In this document: positions 15,347 through 23,741 of the stretch, in pieces
Position numbering within the stretch: the first letter of the stretch is position 1
How the letters are laid out: each line of letters begins with the position of its first letter
Assembly: GCA_934365945.1 (NCBI GenBank)
Contig: CAKRNE010000005.1
Span: 71,976-135,975, forward strand
Direction: 5' to 3'
DNA length: 64,000 nt
Source of the DNA: an uncultured Agathobacter sp.
Lineage (GTDB): Bacteria; Bacillota; Clostridia; Lachnospirales; Lachnospiraceae
Translations under genes and position numbers: made by a program
The notes under the pieces: generated by a model
The model's database searches: none
What the model saw: the letters and a program-made list of their open reading frames with translations, nothing else
Told to the model about the DNA's origin: nothing

Positions 15347-16669
15347 ATGAAAAAGAAGATTAATTACTATCTGGCAGCTACAGCACTTTTTGTAGCTATT
15401 GCCACCATGATTTCCATGACAGTAATCAACTATTACCTCTTCCAGAAGCAGGTAAAGGAAGATTTACAGGTCATGGCAGAGACAATAGAAAGCACCGGAA
15501 TACTAAAACAGGATATAGATGAAATCCCGCAGATTGACGTGGAGGGTATTCGTGTCACCTGGATTGACAAGGACGGCACAGTGCTGTATGACAATCAGAA
15601 TAATGTAAAAAACCTCGGAAATCATGGTGACAGACCGGAAGTTGAATCAGCATTTGATAAAGGCGCGGGCGACAGCGTGAGAACCTCAGCCACCATGAAC
15701 AGCAATACCTTCTATCATGCCATAAGGCTCGACGATGGAACAGTACTGCGTGTCTCTATTGCGGCGAGAAGTATCTGGAACATGTTTGCAAGCAGTATAC
15801 CTGCCATGCTTATAGTGACGGTTATCATAGTCGGAATATGTGTGATACTTGCCAAGAGCCTGACCAGAAAGCTCATGAAGCCAATCGAGACACTCGCAGG
15901 CAATCTGGAGCAGGCCTCTGTCATCCAGAAAAAGACCGAGTACAAGGAGCTTGTTCCTTTCATGAACGCGATCAGGATACAGCATGAGGGCGTGCTTGCT
16001 GCGGCAAAGAGCAGACAGGACTTTACAGCAAATGTGTCACATGAGCTAAAGACTCCGCTCACAGCCATTTCCGGCTACGCGGAGCTCATAGAAAACGGCA
16101 TGGTCGAAAAGGAGCAGCAGATTCATTTTGCCGCTGAAATCAGAAGAAATGCGCAGCGTCTGCTTTCCTTAATCAATGATATCATAAAGCTCTCGGAGCT
16201 TGATTCAAGCGAGGCACAGCAGGGCTTTGAGCAGCTTAACCTGTACGGTCTGGTTAAGGACTGCATGGAAAATCTACAGGTGAATGCCGAGCAGAGAAAC
16301 GTAGCACTCAATTTTGACGGTACTGACTGTATGGTGCGCGGCAACAGGCAGCTTCTCACGGAGCTTGTCGAGAATCTCTGCCAGAATGCTATCCGCTACA
16401 ACAACGAGGGCGGCACAGTAAATGTGACGGTACATAAGCTCGGCGGCAAGACAGTCCTCACGGTCGAGGACAACGGCATCGGCATCCCAAAGGACCAGCA
16501 GGAGCGCGTCTTTGAGCGCTTCTACAGAGTGGACAAGAGCCGCTCAAAGGAGACCGGCGGCACAGGCCTTGGGCTTGCGATAGTAAAGCATATAGTGGAG
16601 CTGCATGATGCAGGGCTTACGCTCGACAGTGAGGTAGGGCGTGGCACAACGATAAAGGTGGAGTTTTAG
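15347..16669 (+). CDS. phoR: Sensor histidine kinase PhoR
   Basis: 440 residues. TM1 is at about 8-30, a periplasmic-type sensor domain lies at about 31-145, and TM2 is AMLIVTVIIVGICVILA. A HAMP-like linker (KLMKPIETLAGNLEQ) follows, then HisKA with the phosphohistidine in FTANVSHELKTPLTAISGY and HATPase_c (CQNAIRYN, VEDNGIGIP, GGTGLGLAIVKHI). It phosphorylates PhoP when phosphate is low, in concert with PhoU. The terminator stem begins inside its last codons. Confidence 0.9.
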   Translation: MKKKINYYLAATALFVAIATMISMTVINYYLFQKQVKEDLQVMAETIESTGILKQDIDEIPQIDVEGIRVTWIDKDGTVLYDNQNNVKNLGNHGDRPEVESAFDKGAGDSVRTSATMNSNTFYHAIRLDDGTVLRVSIAARSIWNMFASSIPAMLIVTVIIVGICVILAKSLTRKLMKPIETLAGNLEQASVIQKKTEYKELVPFMNAIRIQHEGVLAAAKSRQDFTANVSHELKTPLTAISGYAELIENGMVEKEQQIHFAAEIRRNAQRLLSLINDIIKLSELDSSEAQQGFEQLNLYGLVKDCMENLQVNAEQRNVALNFDGTDCMVRGNRQLLTELVENLCQNAIRYNNEGGTVNVTVHKLGGKTVLTVEDNGIGIPKDQQERVFERFYRVDKSRSKETGGTGLGLAIVKHIVELHDAGLTLDSEVGRGTTIKVEF

Positions 16670-16683
16670 CTCCGCCTTTTTAT
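16654..16683 (+). terminator. Terminator of phoP-phoR overlapping the phoR stop
   Basis: AAAGGTGGAG pairs with CTCCGCCTTT (one G-U) around a 6-base loop that contains the stop codon. It is followed by a T run. Confidence 0.8.
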
Positions 16684-16753
16684 GTCTCATGTGTTATGCC
16701 GGGTACCCGCATATTTCATTCCGTAGTAGTAAGAAAACCAAGCATACAAGCTC

Positions 16754-16782
16754 TTGCAAAATCGTGGCGCAGTGTTTATAAT
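16754..16782 (+). promoter_or_regulatory. Promoter of the DUF815 ATPase gene
   Basis: TTGCAA and TATAAT (16777-16782) are spaced by 17 bases, 45 bases before the start codon. Confidence 0.65.
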
Positions 16783-16826
16783 AATTTGTTAGCAGCGAAA
16801 ACAAGGCAAAACCAGGAGGAACAGCC

Positions 16827-18131
16827 ATGTATCAGGAAATATCAAAATTACTTATGTACGGAGATTTATCTCAGGACGAGATACTTTATAAATTAGGTCA
16901 GCTCTTTGAGCAGTTTGAGGTGGGCGAGTACAACAAGACAGAGCTTGTGCGCGACATCAATACACAGGTCAAGAGAATCCTAAAGGTAGCGACAGACTAT
17001 GGCTTTGACGACAATCTGTGGCACAACTATCTCACTTTCTTCCTTATGATGAGTGAGAATCCGTTTTCCATCACCTGTGAGAAGGTCGGAGCCAGCGATG
17101 GCAGTGTAAACGGGCTTGTGGCAAACGATTTCAGGATTTTTAAGAAGCTTTTCGATTATGATTTCAAGCCAATCGAGTCAGCGCTCGGAATCGACTGCTT
17201 CACACAGATCAGCAATTATAGGGCCATTGTGAAAAAAGACCTTATGTACAATCATAATGTCAGCGAGAAGGTAAGGGCACTGAGCAAGAAGCTTGAGGCA
17301 GCTAAGGACGAGCAGGAGTTCTTTGATGTGGTGACAGGCTTTTACAAGGCATACGGTGTCGGCATGTTTGGTCTCAACAAGGCCTTCAGGATTGAGGAGC
17401 ATCTGGACGGTGGCTTTTCGTTCATGCCAATCAACAATATGGATGCAGTCATGCTCGATGACCTGATCGGCTATGAAATCCAGAAGAAAAAGCTCACAGA
17501 CAATACAGAGGCATTTGTACAGGGAAAAAAGGCCAACAATGTACTGCTTTTCGGAGACAGCGGAACCGGAAAATCAACAAGCATCAAGGCAATCGTCAAT
17601 CAGTATTATGATGACGGACTGCGCATGATTGAGATATACAAGCATCAGTTCAAATACCTGTCAAAGATTATTGCGGCAATCAAAAACAGAAACTACAGAT
17701 TTATCATATATATGGACGATCTCTCCTTCGAGGAGCATGAGATTGAGTACAAGTTCCTAAAGGCAGTCATCGAGGGTGGCGTGGAGACAAAGCCTGACAA
17801 TATACTGATTTATGCAACCTCTAACCGCCGTCACCTGATAAAGGAGACCTGGAATGACCGCAATGACCAGGACAACAGTAATGACAAGCACCACTCAGAT
17901 ACAGTTGAGGAGAAGCTGTCACTTGTAAACCGTTTTGGTGTGACGATCAGCTACTCAAAGCCATCGCAGAAGGAGTTCTTCAACATCGTAACAGAGCTTG
18001 CGAGAAAGAGCGGCTGCACACTTTCAGACGAGGAGCTGTGCAGGGAGGCAAACAAGTGGGAGCTCAGCCACGGTGGCATTTCGGGACGTACTGCAACACA
18101 GTTTGTCAACTACATTATGGCTAACAATTAA
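16827..18131 (+). CDS. DUF815 family AAA-type ATPase
   Basis: 434 residues. An N-terminal helical region of about 200 residues is followed by the ATPase core. Walker A is LLFGDSGTGKSTSIK at about residues 238-252, Walker B is FIIYMDDLSF, and a sensor-1-like segment is ILIYATSNRRHLI, typical of DUF815 proteins. The role of this family is not established; the AAA fold suggests a remodelling ATPase. The start has CAGGAGG. It has its own promoter and is followed within 30 bases by the ABC-F gene, so the two may be co-transcribed. Confidence 0.88.
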   Translation: MYQEISKLLMYGDLSQDEILYKLGQLFEQFEVGEYNKTELVRDINTQVKRILKVATDYGFDDNLWHNYLTFFLMMSENPFSITCEKVGASDGSVNGLVANDFRIFKKLFDYDFKPIESALGIDCFTQISNYRAIVKKDLMYNHNVSEKVRALSKKLEAAKDEQEFFDVVTGFYKAYGVGMFGLNKAFRIEEHLDGGFSFMPINNMDAVMLDDLIGYEIQKKKLTDNTEAFVQGKKANNVLLFGDSGTGKSTSIKAIVNQYYDDGLRMIEIYKHQFKYLSKIIAAIKNRNYRFIIYMDDLSFEEHEIEYKFLKAVIEGGVETKPDNILIYATSNRRHLIKETWNDRNDQDNSNDKHHSDTVEEKLSLVNRFGVTISYSKPSQKEFFNIVTELARKSGCTLSDEELCREANKWELSHGGISGRTATQFVNYIMANN

Positions 18132-18161
18132 GCAGCAGGCATAAGCATGAAAGGATAGTAT

Positions 18162-20219
18162 ATGCTCTACCAGATAAGTAATGGCGCTGTCGCATTTGGC
18201 GACGACGTCATTTTGCATAGTATAGATTTTGAAATCAGAAACACAGAAAAGATAGCGATAGTCGGCAGAAACGGCTGTGGCAAGACAACACTTTTAAAGC
18301 TCATTTCAGGCGAGGTTGAGATGGAAAAGCTCGACAGCGATGAGAGCGCCTTTATCGCAAAGGCAGGAAATCCGGAGATAGGCTATTTGAAGCAGATCGC
18401 GTTTGATGATCCGGATGTGACGCTCGAGCAGGAGGTGCGCAAATGCTTCGTGAAAATGGACGAGCGAAAGGCAGAGCTTGCGCGCGCGGCGGCAGAGCTC
18501 GAGCATGATTATTCCGATGAAAAGGTAGCCAGATATACCGCGATGGAGGAGGCCTTCAAGGACGATGGCGGCTACTATTATGAGAAGGAATATGAGGTCA
18601 TGATCCGCAAGTTCGGCTTCTCTGACGATGAGCGCAAAAAGCCAATCCGTGACTTTTCCGGAGGACAGCAGACCAAGATAGCATTCATAAAGCTGCTTTT
18701 GTCAAAGCCTGACATACTGCTTTTGGACGAGCCGACAAACCACCTCGATGTCACGACTATCGAGTGGCTTGAGGGCTATCTGAAGTCGTACCCGAAGGCT
18801 GTGGTTGTCGTATCCCATGACCGTATGTTTCTCGACAATGTGGTTGATGTGGTCTACGAGATAGAGTACGGCACAGCAAGGCGCTATCCGGGCAACTATA
18901 CCAATTTTATCGCCCGCAAAAAGGAAAACTACGACAAGCAGATGAAGGATCACATCGCCCAGCAGAAGGAGATAGAGCGCTTGCAGCGTATGGTTACGCG
19001 CTTCAAGGGCAAGCCGACCAAGACAGCCATGGCGCAGTCAAAGCAGAAGGCAATTGAGCGCATGGTGATTATCGAGGCGCCGGACAAGTACGACAACAAG
19101 ACCTTCCATGCCAATTTCCAGCCCGAAAAGGAGACAGGAAACGATGTGCTTTATACATCAGAGCTTGCAATCGGCTATGACCATCCGCTCTCTGTAGTGT
19201 CGCTTGATTTGAAAAGAGGCGAAAAGCTTGGCATACTCGGCGGAAACGGACTTGGAAAATCGACATTTTTAAAGACCATCGTGGGCAAAATCCCGGCACT
19301 TTCGGGCGACTACCGCTTCGGAACCAACGTGCAGATAGGGTATTTCGACCAGCAGATGGCCATGTATACAAGCAACAAGACCGTGCTCGATGATTTCTGG
19401 GACGAGTATCCGAATCTCACGGAAACTGAGGCCAGAAATGCACTCGGAGCCTTCCTTTTTTCAGGGGAGGACGTGTTCAAGAACGTAAATATGCTCTCCG
19501 GAGGAGAAAAGGTCAGACTGGCGCTTTGTAAGATTTTAAAGACCAGACCGAACGTGCTCGTGCTCGATGAGCCTACCAACCATATGGATATCGTAGGCAA
19601 GGAAACACTTGAGAGCATGCTGAAGGACTACAAGGGCACGCTGATTTTTGTATCACACGACAGATATTTTGTGAAAAAGGTAGCTACACAGCTTCTGGTG
19701 TTTGAGGATGGCACGACAAATCTCTATCAGTTTGGCTATGAGCAGTATCAGGAAAAGCTCGACAGGGAGGCTTCGGAGAGCAAAAACGTATACAGAGGCA
19801 ATGCGATATTTGGCGGCGCGATAAGCCAGAACGGCAGCAGTCAGACCAGCGGCAGCCAGACAGGCAATGCGGCAAACCAAGGTACGTCACAAACCACCGC
19901 AGCAGGAAATCCGGACGAAGGCACCAATGCAAACAGCGCGGCAGGCGGCATGGCTGTCTCATCAACCGGCAAGGCATACTACAACCCGGGCAAGGAGCGC
20001 TCAAAGATACAGAAAAAGGTCAAAAAGGCCGAGGAGGACCTGGCAGTCAAGGAAGCAAAGCTCGATGAGCTCAAGGCCGAGCTCATGAAGCCGGAGTATC
20101 AGTCAAGCTACTCAAAGCTCACGGAAATCCAGAACGAGATAGACGCTCTCGAGGAAGAAATCCTTATTGATATGGAAGCGTGGGAGGAGCTTTCCTCTCA
20201 GCTTGAGGCACTGGGATAG
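18162..20219 (+). CDS. ABC-F family ATPase
   Basis: 685 residues with two ABC domains and no membrane part, the hallmark of ABC-F proteins that act on the ribosome. Domain 1: GRNGCGKTTLL, FSGGQQTKIAF, LLLDEPTNHLD. The inter-domain linker at about 245-320 is basic (MVTRFKGKPTKTAMAQSKQKAIERM), as in the P-site tRNA interaction motif. Domain 2: GGNGLGKSTFL, LSGGEKVRLAL, VLVLDEPTNHMD. A Ser/Gly/Thr/Gln-rich linker (about 550-605) joins a C-terminal coiled coil. It could be a translation factor or an antibiotic-resistance factor; sequence alone does not decide. Its 3' end seeds a 19-bp tandem repeat. Confidence 0.88.
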   Translation: MLYQISNGAVAFGDDVILHSIDFEIRNTEKIAIVGRNGCGKTTLLKLISGEVEMEKLDSDESAFIAKAGNPEIGYLKQIAFDDPDVTLEQEVRKCFVKMDERKAELARAAAELEHDYSDEKVARYTAMEEAFKDDGGYYYEKEYEVMIRKFGFSDDERKKPIRDFSGGQQTKIAFIKLLLSKPDILLLDEPTNHLDVTTIEWLEGYLKSYPKAVVVVSHDRMFLDNVVDVVYEIEYGTARRYPGNYTNFIARKKENYDKQMKDHIAQQKEIERLQRMVTRFKGKPTKTAMAQSKQKAIERMVIIEAPDKYDNKTFHANFQPEKETGNDVLYTSELAIGYDHPLSVVSLDLKRGEKLGILGGNGLGKSTFLKTIVGKIPALSGDYRFGTNVQIGYFDQQMAMYTSNKTVLDDFWDEYPNLTETEARNALGAFLFSGEDVFKNVNMLSGGEKVRLALCKILKTRPNVLVLDEPTNHMDIVGKETLESMLKDYKGTLIFVSHDRYFVKKVATQLLVFEDGTTNLYQFGYEQYQEKLDREASESKNVYRGNAIFGGAISQNGSSQTSGSQTGNAANQGTSQTTAAGNPDEGTNANSAAGGMAVSSTGKAYYNPGKERSKIQKKVKKAEEDLAVKEAKLDELKAELMKPEYQSSYSKLTEIQNEIDALEEEILIDMEAWEELSSQLEALG

Positions 20220-20220
20220 G

Positions 20221-20315
20221 TTAGATGCGCTGTGGTAACTTAGAAACGTTGTGATAGCTTAGAGACGTTGTCATAGCTTAGATGTGCTGTTGTAGTTGAG
20301 AGATGTTGCGATAGT
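20221..20315 (+). repeat. Five degenerate 19-bp tandem repeats after the ABC-F gene
   Basis: Five units begin at 20221, 20240, 20259, 20278 and 20297 (TTAGATGCGCTGTGGTAAC, TTAGAAACGTTGTGATAGC and so on), all 19 bp. The last bases of the ABC-F CDS (TTGAGGCACTGGGATAG) align with the unit, so the array seems to have arisen by duplication of the stop-codon region. It is not a CRISPR, as there are no spacers. Confidence 0.85.
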
Positions 20316-20319
20316 GTAT

Positions 20320-20348
20320 AAAAAATCATCCGACTTGATGTTTTTTGT
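20320..20348 (+). terminator. Terminator after the ABC-F gene
   Basis: AAAAAA-(T)-CATC pairs with GATGTTTTTT around a 6-base loop, with one bulged T and a T run. It lies directly after the 19-bp repeats. Confidence 0.75.
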
Positions 20349-20441
20349 TGTATTTAAATCCCTAATCATAGCGAAATCAAGCGATATCGCGACAAATCAT
20401 AAATAAACTCTTGATTTTTTATATAAATTGCATAAAAATGA

Positions 20442-20469
20442 TTGATGAAAATGAAATTTATGGTATAAT
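20442..20469 (+). promoter_or_regulatory. Promoter of hpf
   Basis: TTGATG and TATAAT are 16 bases apart, about 50 bases before the start. The short leader can form TGATAC / GTATCA. The raiA-motif RNA found before some hpf genes is not present. Confidence 0.65.
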
Positions 20470-20521
20470 ATTTACATGATACAGACAACGTATCAAATAA
20501 ACGACAAAGGGGTTGGACATC

Positions 20522-21049
20522 ATGAGAATAACAATTTCAGGAAGAAACATCGAATTAACAGAGGGGCTTAAGCAGGCAGTAGAGGAGAAACTGTCAAAGC
20601 TGGAGAAGTTTTTTAAACCGGACACAGACGTATATGTTACGCTCAGCGTAGAAAAGGATAGACAGAAAATCGAGGTTACTATCCCGGCAAAGGGACATGT
20701 TATCCGTTCAGAGCAGGTCAGCAACGATATGTACGTATCAATTGACCTCGTAGAGGAAGTAATCGAGAGACAGCTTCGCAAATACAGAACCAAGATTTCC
20801 GCAAAGAAATATGCACCGGCAATATTCCAGGATGAGTTCGTGGAGGCAGACGATGCAGAGGACGAGGAAATCAAGATAGTCCGTACCAAGAGATTTGGTA
20901 TGAAGCCTATGTATCCTGAGGATGCATGCATCCAGATGGAGCTCTCAGGACACGACTTCTTCGTATTCAGAAATGCAGAGAATGACGAAGTAAATGTAGT
21001 CTACAAGAGAAAAGGACATACATACGGACTTATCGAACCGGAATGTTAG
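20522..21049 (+). CDS. hpf: Ribosome hibernation-promoting factor, long form
   Basis: 175 residues from ATG 20522 with AAAGGGG upstream. The N-terminal domain (1-100; MRITISGRNIELTEGLKQAVEEKL, VEVTIPAKGHVIRSEQ-like strands) binds the small ribosomal subunit. The acidic linker is at about 108-118. The C-terminal domain (RTKRFGMKPMYPEDACIQMELSGHDFFVFRNAE) dimerises to form 100S ribosomes. Long-form length is as expected. It is a single gene with its own promoter and terminator. Confidence 0.95.
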   Translation: MRITISGRNIELTEGLKQAVEEKLSKLEKFFKPDTDVYVTLSVEKDRQKIEVTIPAKGHVIRSEQVSNDMYVSIDLVEEVIERQLRKYRTKISAKKYAPAIFQDEFVEADDAEDEEIKIVRTKRFGMKPMYPEDACIQMELSGHDFFVFRNAENDEVNVVYKRKGHTYGLIEPEC

Positions 21050-21090
21050 AACTCTTGTTTTTTATCATAATTTAACCTTTCTTTCATTGA

Positions 21091-21121
21091 AAACCGGCAG
21101 CCTGTGGCTGCTGGTTTTTAT
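21091..21121 (+). terminator. Terminator of hpf
   Basis: AAACCGGCAGCC pairs with GGCTGCTGGTTT (one G-U) around TGT, followed by a T run. Confidence 0.9.
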
Positions 21122-21154
21122 ATATGCGATTGGTTCCAATGGCAGTAAGACCAC

Positions 21155-21249
21155 AAAAAAATAACCGCCTCAGCCTGGAACTGAACGGTTATTTTAACTA
21201 AGTAAATGATCAGGCGAACCGTTGTTATAGGTAGCACCTTTTTATTATC
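21155..21249 (-). ncRNA. Orphan small RNA resembling a type I toxin-antitoxin antitoxin RNA
   Basis: On the minus strand a promoter (TTGACA at 21284-21279, TAAAAT at 21260-21255, 18-base gap) leads into about 95 bases with no ORF: AAAAAGGTGCTACCTATAAC, then GGTTCGCCTGATCATTTAC. It ends in a terminator hairpin built on AAAATAACCG / CGGTTATTTTTTT. The same sequence style is known to me from regions beside small holin-like (Fst/TxpA-type) toxins, where the antitoxin RNA converges on the toxin mRNA across a shared terminator. Here no toxin ORF is left; the plus strand offers only a 20-codon frame ending KNNRLSLELNGYFN that could be its decayed tail. The family link is from memory and not proven. 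Confidence 0.6.
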
Positions 21250-21254
21250 TATAT

Positions 21255-21284
21255 TTTAACATTCATTTCTAATTCATGTCAAAA
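21255..21284 (-). promoter_or_regulatory. Promoter of the orphan small RNA
   Basis: Minus-strand TTGACA and TAAAAT are separated by 18 bases. The predicted transcript starts near 21249 and runs to the terminator at 21195-21155. Confidence 0.65.
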
Positions 21285-21414
21285 TTATTTTCAAATATTT
21301 TTTCAAACTTTTTTTGAAAAAGTGAAACTATCCTTAGAAATTCCCCGACCTATACCGTGTAAACAAAAGAAATAAAGCAAGATAAGGAGTGGATATGTAT
21401 GAGAACATTATCTG

Positions 21415-21624
21415 ATGCAGTTGAATAAGAGAGATATTCAAAGAACACTAATTGTTATTCCTTGTAGATTATATTTGGGAGAAAGAGGTGAGTTTGATTG
21501 TTTGCTTATAGGAAATCGCATTTTCTTTAAAGTAAAAGGAAGATGGCGAAATATTAAATTAGACAAACTGGGTTTCGAAAATGAAACTTTTTTTACAAAA
21601 AACGACCTAATTTTGGGAAAGTAA
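21415..21624 (+). CDS. Small hypothetical ORF, possibly decayed
   Basis: 69 codons starting MQLNKRDIQRTLIVIPCRLYLG and ending FFTKNDLILGK, with alternating basic and hydrophobic segments. The good AAGGAG site at about 21385-21390 lies before two short frames (ATG 21395 and 21399) and not before this start, which they overlap out of frame. It is therefore either translated by coupling or is the rest of a frameshifted gene. No family is recognised. Confidence 0.35.
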   Translation: MQLNKRDIQRTLIVIPCRLYLGERGEFDCLLIGNRIFFKVKGRWRNIKLDKLGFENETFFTKNDLILGK

Positions 21625-21634
21625 AATAAAACTA

Positions 21635-21688
21635 TAGACAAATGTATAAAAAGTACTATAATATATATATGACATTCACTGAATGTCA
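21635..21688 (+). promoter_or_regulatory. Promoter with palindromic operator before the lipoprotein gene
   Basis: TAGACA and TATAAT (21657-21662) are 16 bases apart. A perfect 19-bp palindrome, TGACATTCACTGAATGTCA, at 21670-21688 covers the expected transcription start. The identical 19 bp occur at 23213-23231. A repressor binding here would block initiation. Confidence 0.75.
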
Positions 21689-21706
21689 AATCGAAAGGAG
21701 AACTTT

Positions 21707-22900
21707 ATGAAGAAACGAATTATTGCAACACTTATGGTGGCTGTACTTGCAACATCAATGCTGACAGGATGTGGAAAGGAAAAGAAAAAGTCAATTGAAG
21801 ACATTACAACCGAGGAACTTGAACAGGCACTTGCCAATCTGGATGATGGGTATGAGGATAGTTCTGATACGGAAGCAACCGAAGATATTTTTTCACTAAA
21901 AAAGACTTATAAAGAGTCAAAGGATTGGAAAAAGCTGGGAGCAGATTCAAGAGCTATTCAGGTGGGAGATACAGTTGTTTATCCAGGTATGACAGTAGCT
22001 CAATTGGATGAAAAATTAAAAAAGTCAAACATAAAATGGAAATATGATTACAATGCGGATAAGCTTGTTGAAGGTGGACAGGATGCAGAAATTTCAATTT
22101 TTGCCAGTGCCAAGGATACAGTAGAGAGTTTTGATGTATATGCATTAAATCTTAAGAAGGAAACAGGAAAGCTTGCGGATGCAGTTATTGTTGGAGTAAA
22201 TGTTTCGGATGATGCAAAACCATATTCGAGATTTATAGACGGAAGAAGTTATGACGATATCTTGAAATTAAAATATGATGATGTCAAAAATATGAAGTCA
22301 TCCGATTTCCAAAATCTGGTAAATGATTACAAGGAAAATACAACAAAAGTCGGTGATAAGGATTGCATAGTTGTGAGTTATCAATTAAGTGACGGAGCAA
22401 TAAAAGAGGCTAAGTGGACTGACTATGATGTAATGTGTGGGTATACATTTGACTTTACTGTCGATTCAAATAGCGGAAAGGTGATATCATATGATAACAG
22501 CAAGGGAATGGCATACACATGGGATTTAAGTAAAACAGGAGAATATATTACTGACGTTAACCAGATTTCCGATGATATGTTGAAAAAACTTGATGAGGAT
22601 ATAAGGAAAGTAATAGATGAAGATAAGTCAGGACAAACTTATACAATTGGCTCAATGTATGAGATGTTTATGAAACCACGAGCTTTCAGCGATGATGAAT
22701 ACACATTGTATGTTGTATATAATGCAACATCAGATAGCGGGCAGTATACGATGGCCCAAGTGGATATGCCGCAAAAGACAAATATGGGGTACATCAATGC
22801 AAGTATAGTTTATACATATGATTTTTATGATTCTGTAGATGCAATGTTGGAAGATCAATGGATTTCAACCGATAATATTTCAAGCCAAAAAACTTTTTAA
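21707..22900 (+). CDS. Lipoprotein of unknown function
   Basis: 398 residues from ATG 21707 (AAAGGAG upstream). A lipoprotein signal peptide, MKKRIIATLMVAVLATSMLTGC, is cut at the lipobox LTGC, so the protein is anchored on the outer face of the membrane. An acidic linker (residues 30-75) follows. The remaining approximately 320 residues show no known enzymatic motif and are rich in Asp, Lys, Tyr and Ser. The shared operator places it under the XRE regulator encoded next to it on the other strand. Confidence 0.75.
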   Translation: MKKRIIATLMVAVLATSMLTGCGKEKKKSIEDITTEELEQALANLDDGYEDSSDTEATEDIFSLKKTYKESKDWKKLGADSRAIQVGDTVVYPGMTVAQLDEKLKKSNIKWKYDYNADKLVEGGQDAEISIFASAKDTVESFDVYALNLKKETGKLADAVIVGVNVSDDAKPYSRFIDGRSYDDILKLKYDDVKNMKSSDFQNLVNDYKENTTKVGDKDCIVVSYQLSDGAIKEAKWTDYDVMCGYTFDFTVDSNSGKVISYDNSKGMAYTWDLSKTGEYITDVNQISDDMLKKLDEDIRKVIDEDKSGQTYTIGSMYEMFMKPRAFSDDEYTLYVVYNATSDSGQYTMAQVDMPQKTNMGYINASIVYTYDFYDSVDAMLEDQWISTDNISSQKTF

Positions 22901-22902
22901 AA

Positions 22903-23148
22903 TTACAGCTTAAGTAACTCATCAACAGTAGTATCAAAAAAATCAGCAAATTGCTTTAACTCAATATCTGTGATAAAGCGGGCGCCTGACTCAATGCGTT
23001 GGATAGCATTTTTATCAATATCAATTCCATGTAGCTGCATCTTGGATGCAAGTGCACGCTGGGAAAGGTGCTCTTTATAAGAAAGACGAAGCTTTCGGAT
23101 GTTTATGCCGGCTATATTGTTTCGTGAATCAAATTTATTTTTGTACAT
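22903..23148 (-). CDS. Small XRE-family transcriptional regulator
   Basis: 81 residues. The helix-turn-helix spans about residues 15-75 (INIRKLRLSYKEHLSQRALASKMQLHGIDIDKNAIQRIESGARFITDIELKQFADFF), ending in the family-typical DTTVDELLKL. A minus-strand promoter TTATCA - 17 bases - TATAAT (23198-23170) precedes it. It lies between two genes that both carry the palindrome TGACATTCACTGAATGTCA at their promoters, so it is the obvious candidate to bind it. It has no sensor domain, so the signal is unknown. Confidence 0.85.
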   Translation of the reverse strand: MYKNKFDSRNNIAGINIRKLRLSYKEHLSQRALASKMQLHGIDIDKNAIQRIESGARFITDIELKQFADFFDTTVDELLKL

Positions 23149-23212
23149 GATTAACCTCGTGAATTAGTAATTATACTATTAAAGCTAGGTTATGATAAAA
23201 TTTAGTACAATA

Positions 23213-23231
23213 TGACATTCACTGAATGTCA
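23213..23231. promoter_or_regulatory. Second copy of the palindromic operator
   Basis: TGACATTCACTGAATGTCA, identical to 21670-21688, lies in the divergent region between the XRE gene and the 112-residue membrane protein gene. It starts 2 bases after a TACAAT word for the plus-strand gene and 15 bases upstream of the -35 of the XRE gene. Confidence 0.75.
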
Positions 23232-23275
23232 TTAAATGTAAATTAATAACAAAAAAGAAAAAGGAGAACAAAAAG

Positions 23276-23614
23276 ATGGATGAGAACAAATATTACGAGT
23301 ATAAGGAAAAATGGGAAAAGGTAAAGAAGAAGCTAATAGTTGGAGCGATTCTTGGTGTAGTAGTTGGACTTTACATTGGGTCGTTTACAGATAATATCTT
23401 TGCAAAGATAGGATTGGTTATCTTATATGTAGTTGTATGTTCAGGATATATACAGGCTTGGTCAATGCTTCCGTTTTATGCTTGGGGATTTATGGGAATT
23501 GTATTAAAAGCATGTATTGTTGTTGGATTTGGCTGGATAGTAGGACCTATTGCGCTTATATATTATCCTGTCAAAATTAAAAATTATGAAAAAAAGAATA
23601 ATATAACAAATTAA
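23276..23614 (+). CDS. Small membrane protein under the XRE operator
   Basis: 112 residues, ATG after AAAGGAG. A charged N terminus (MDENKYYEYKEKWEKVKKK) precedes three predicted spans: LIVGAILGVVVGLYIGSF, IGLVILYVVVCSGYIQAW, and ACIVVGFGWIVGPIALIYY. It ends in a lysine-rich tail. No family is recognised. The shared operator suggests that it works with, or responds to the same signal as, the lipoprotein at 21707. Confidence 0.7.
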   Translation: MDENKYYEYKEKWEKVKKKLIVGAILGVVVGLYIGSFTDNIFAKIGLVILYVVVCSGYIQAWSMLPFYAWGFMGIVLKACIVVGFGWIVGPIALIYYPVKIKNYEKKNNITN

Positions 23615-23741
23615 CCCTAGTAAATTTTTGCTACATAATAAATATTAAATATTAAATAATACCCATTCAATAATACCCTTGTCAGATCTTCTGATAAGGG
23701 TATAATTAAATAGAAAATATGTTGGATAAAAGGAGATTTTG

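Noticed and set aside
20347..20521. raiA-motif RNA upstream of hpf
   Set aside because: The promoter lies only about 50 bases before the start, which leaves no room for the approximately 200-base motif; no matching structure is seen.
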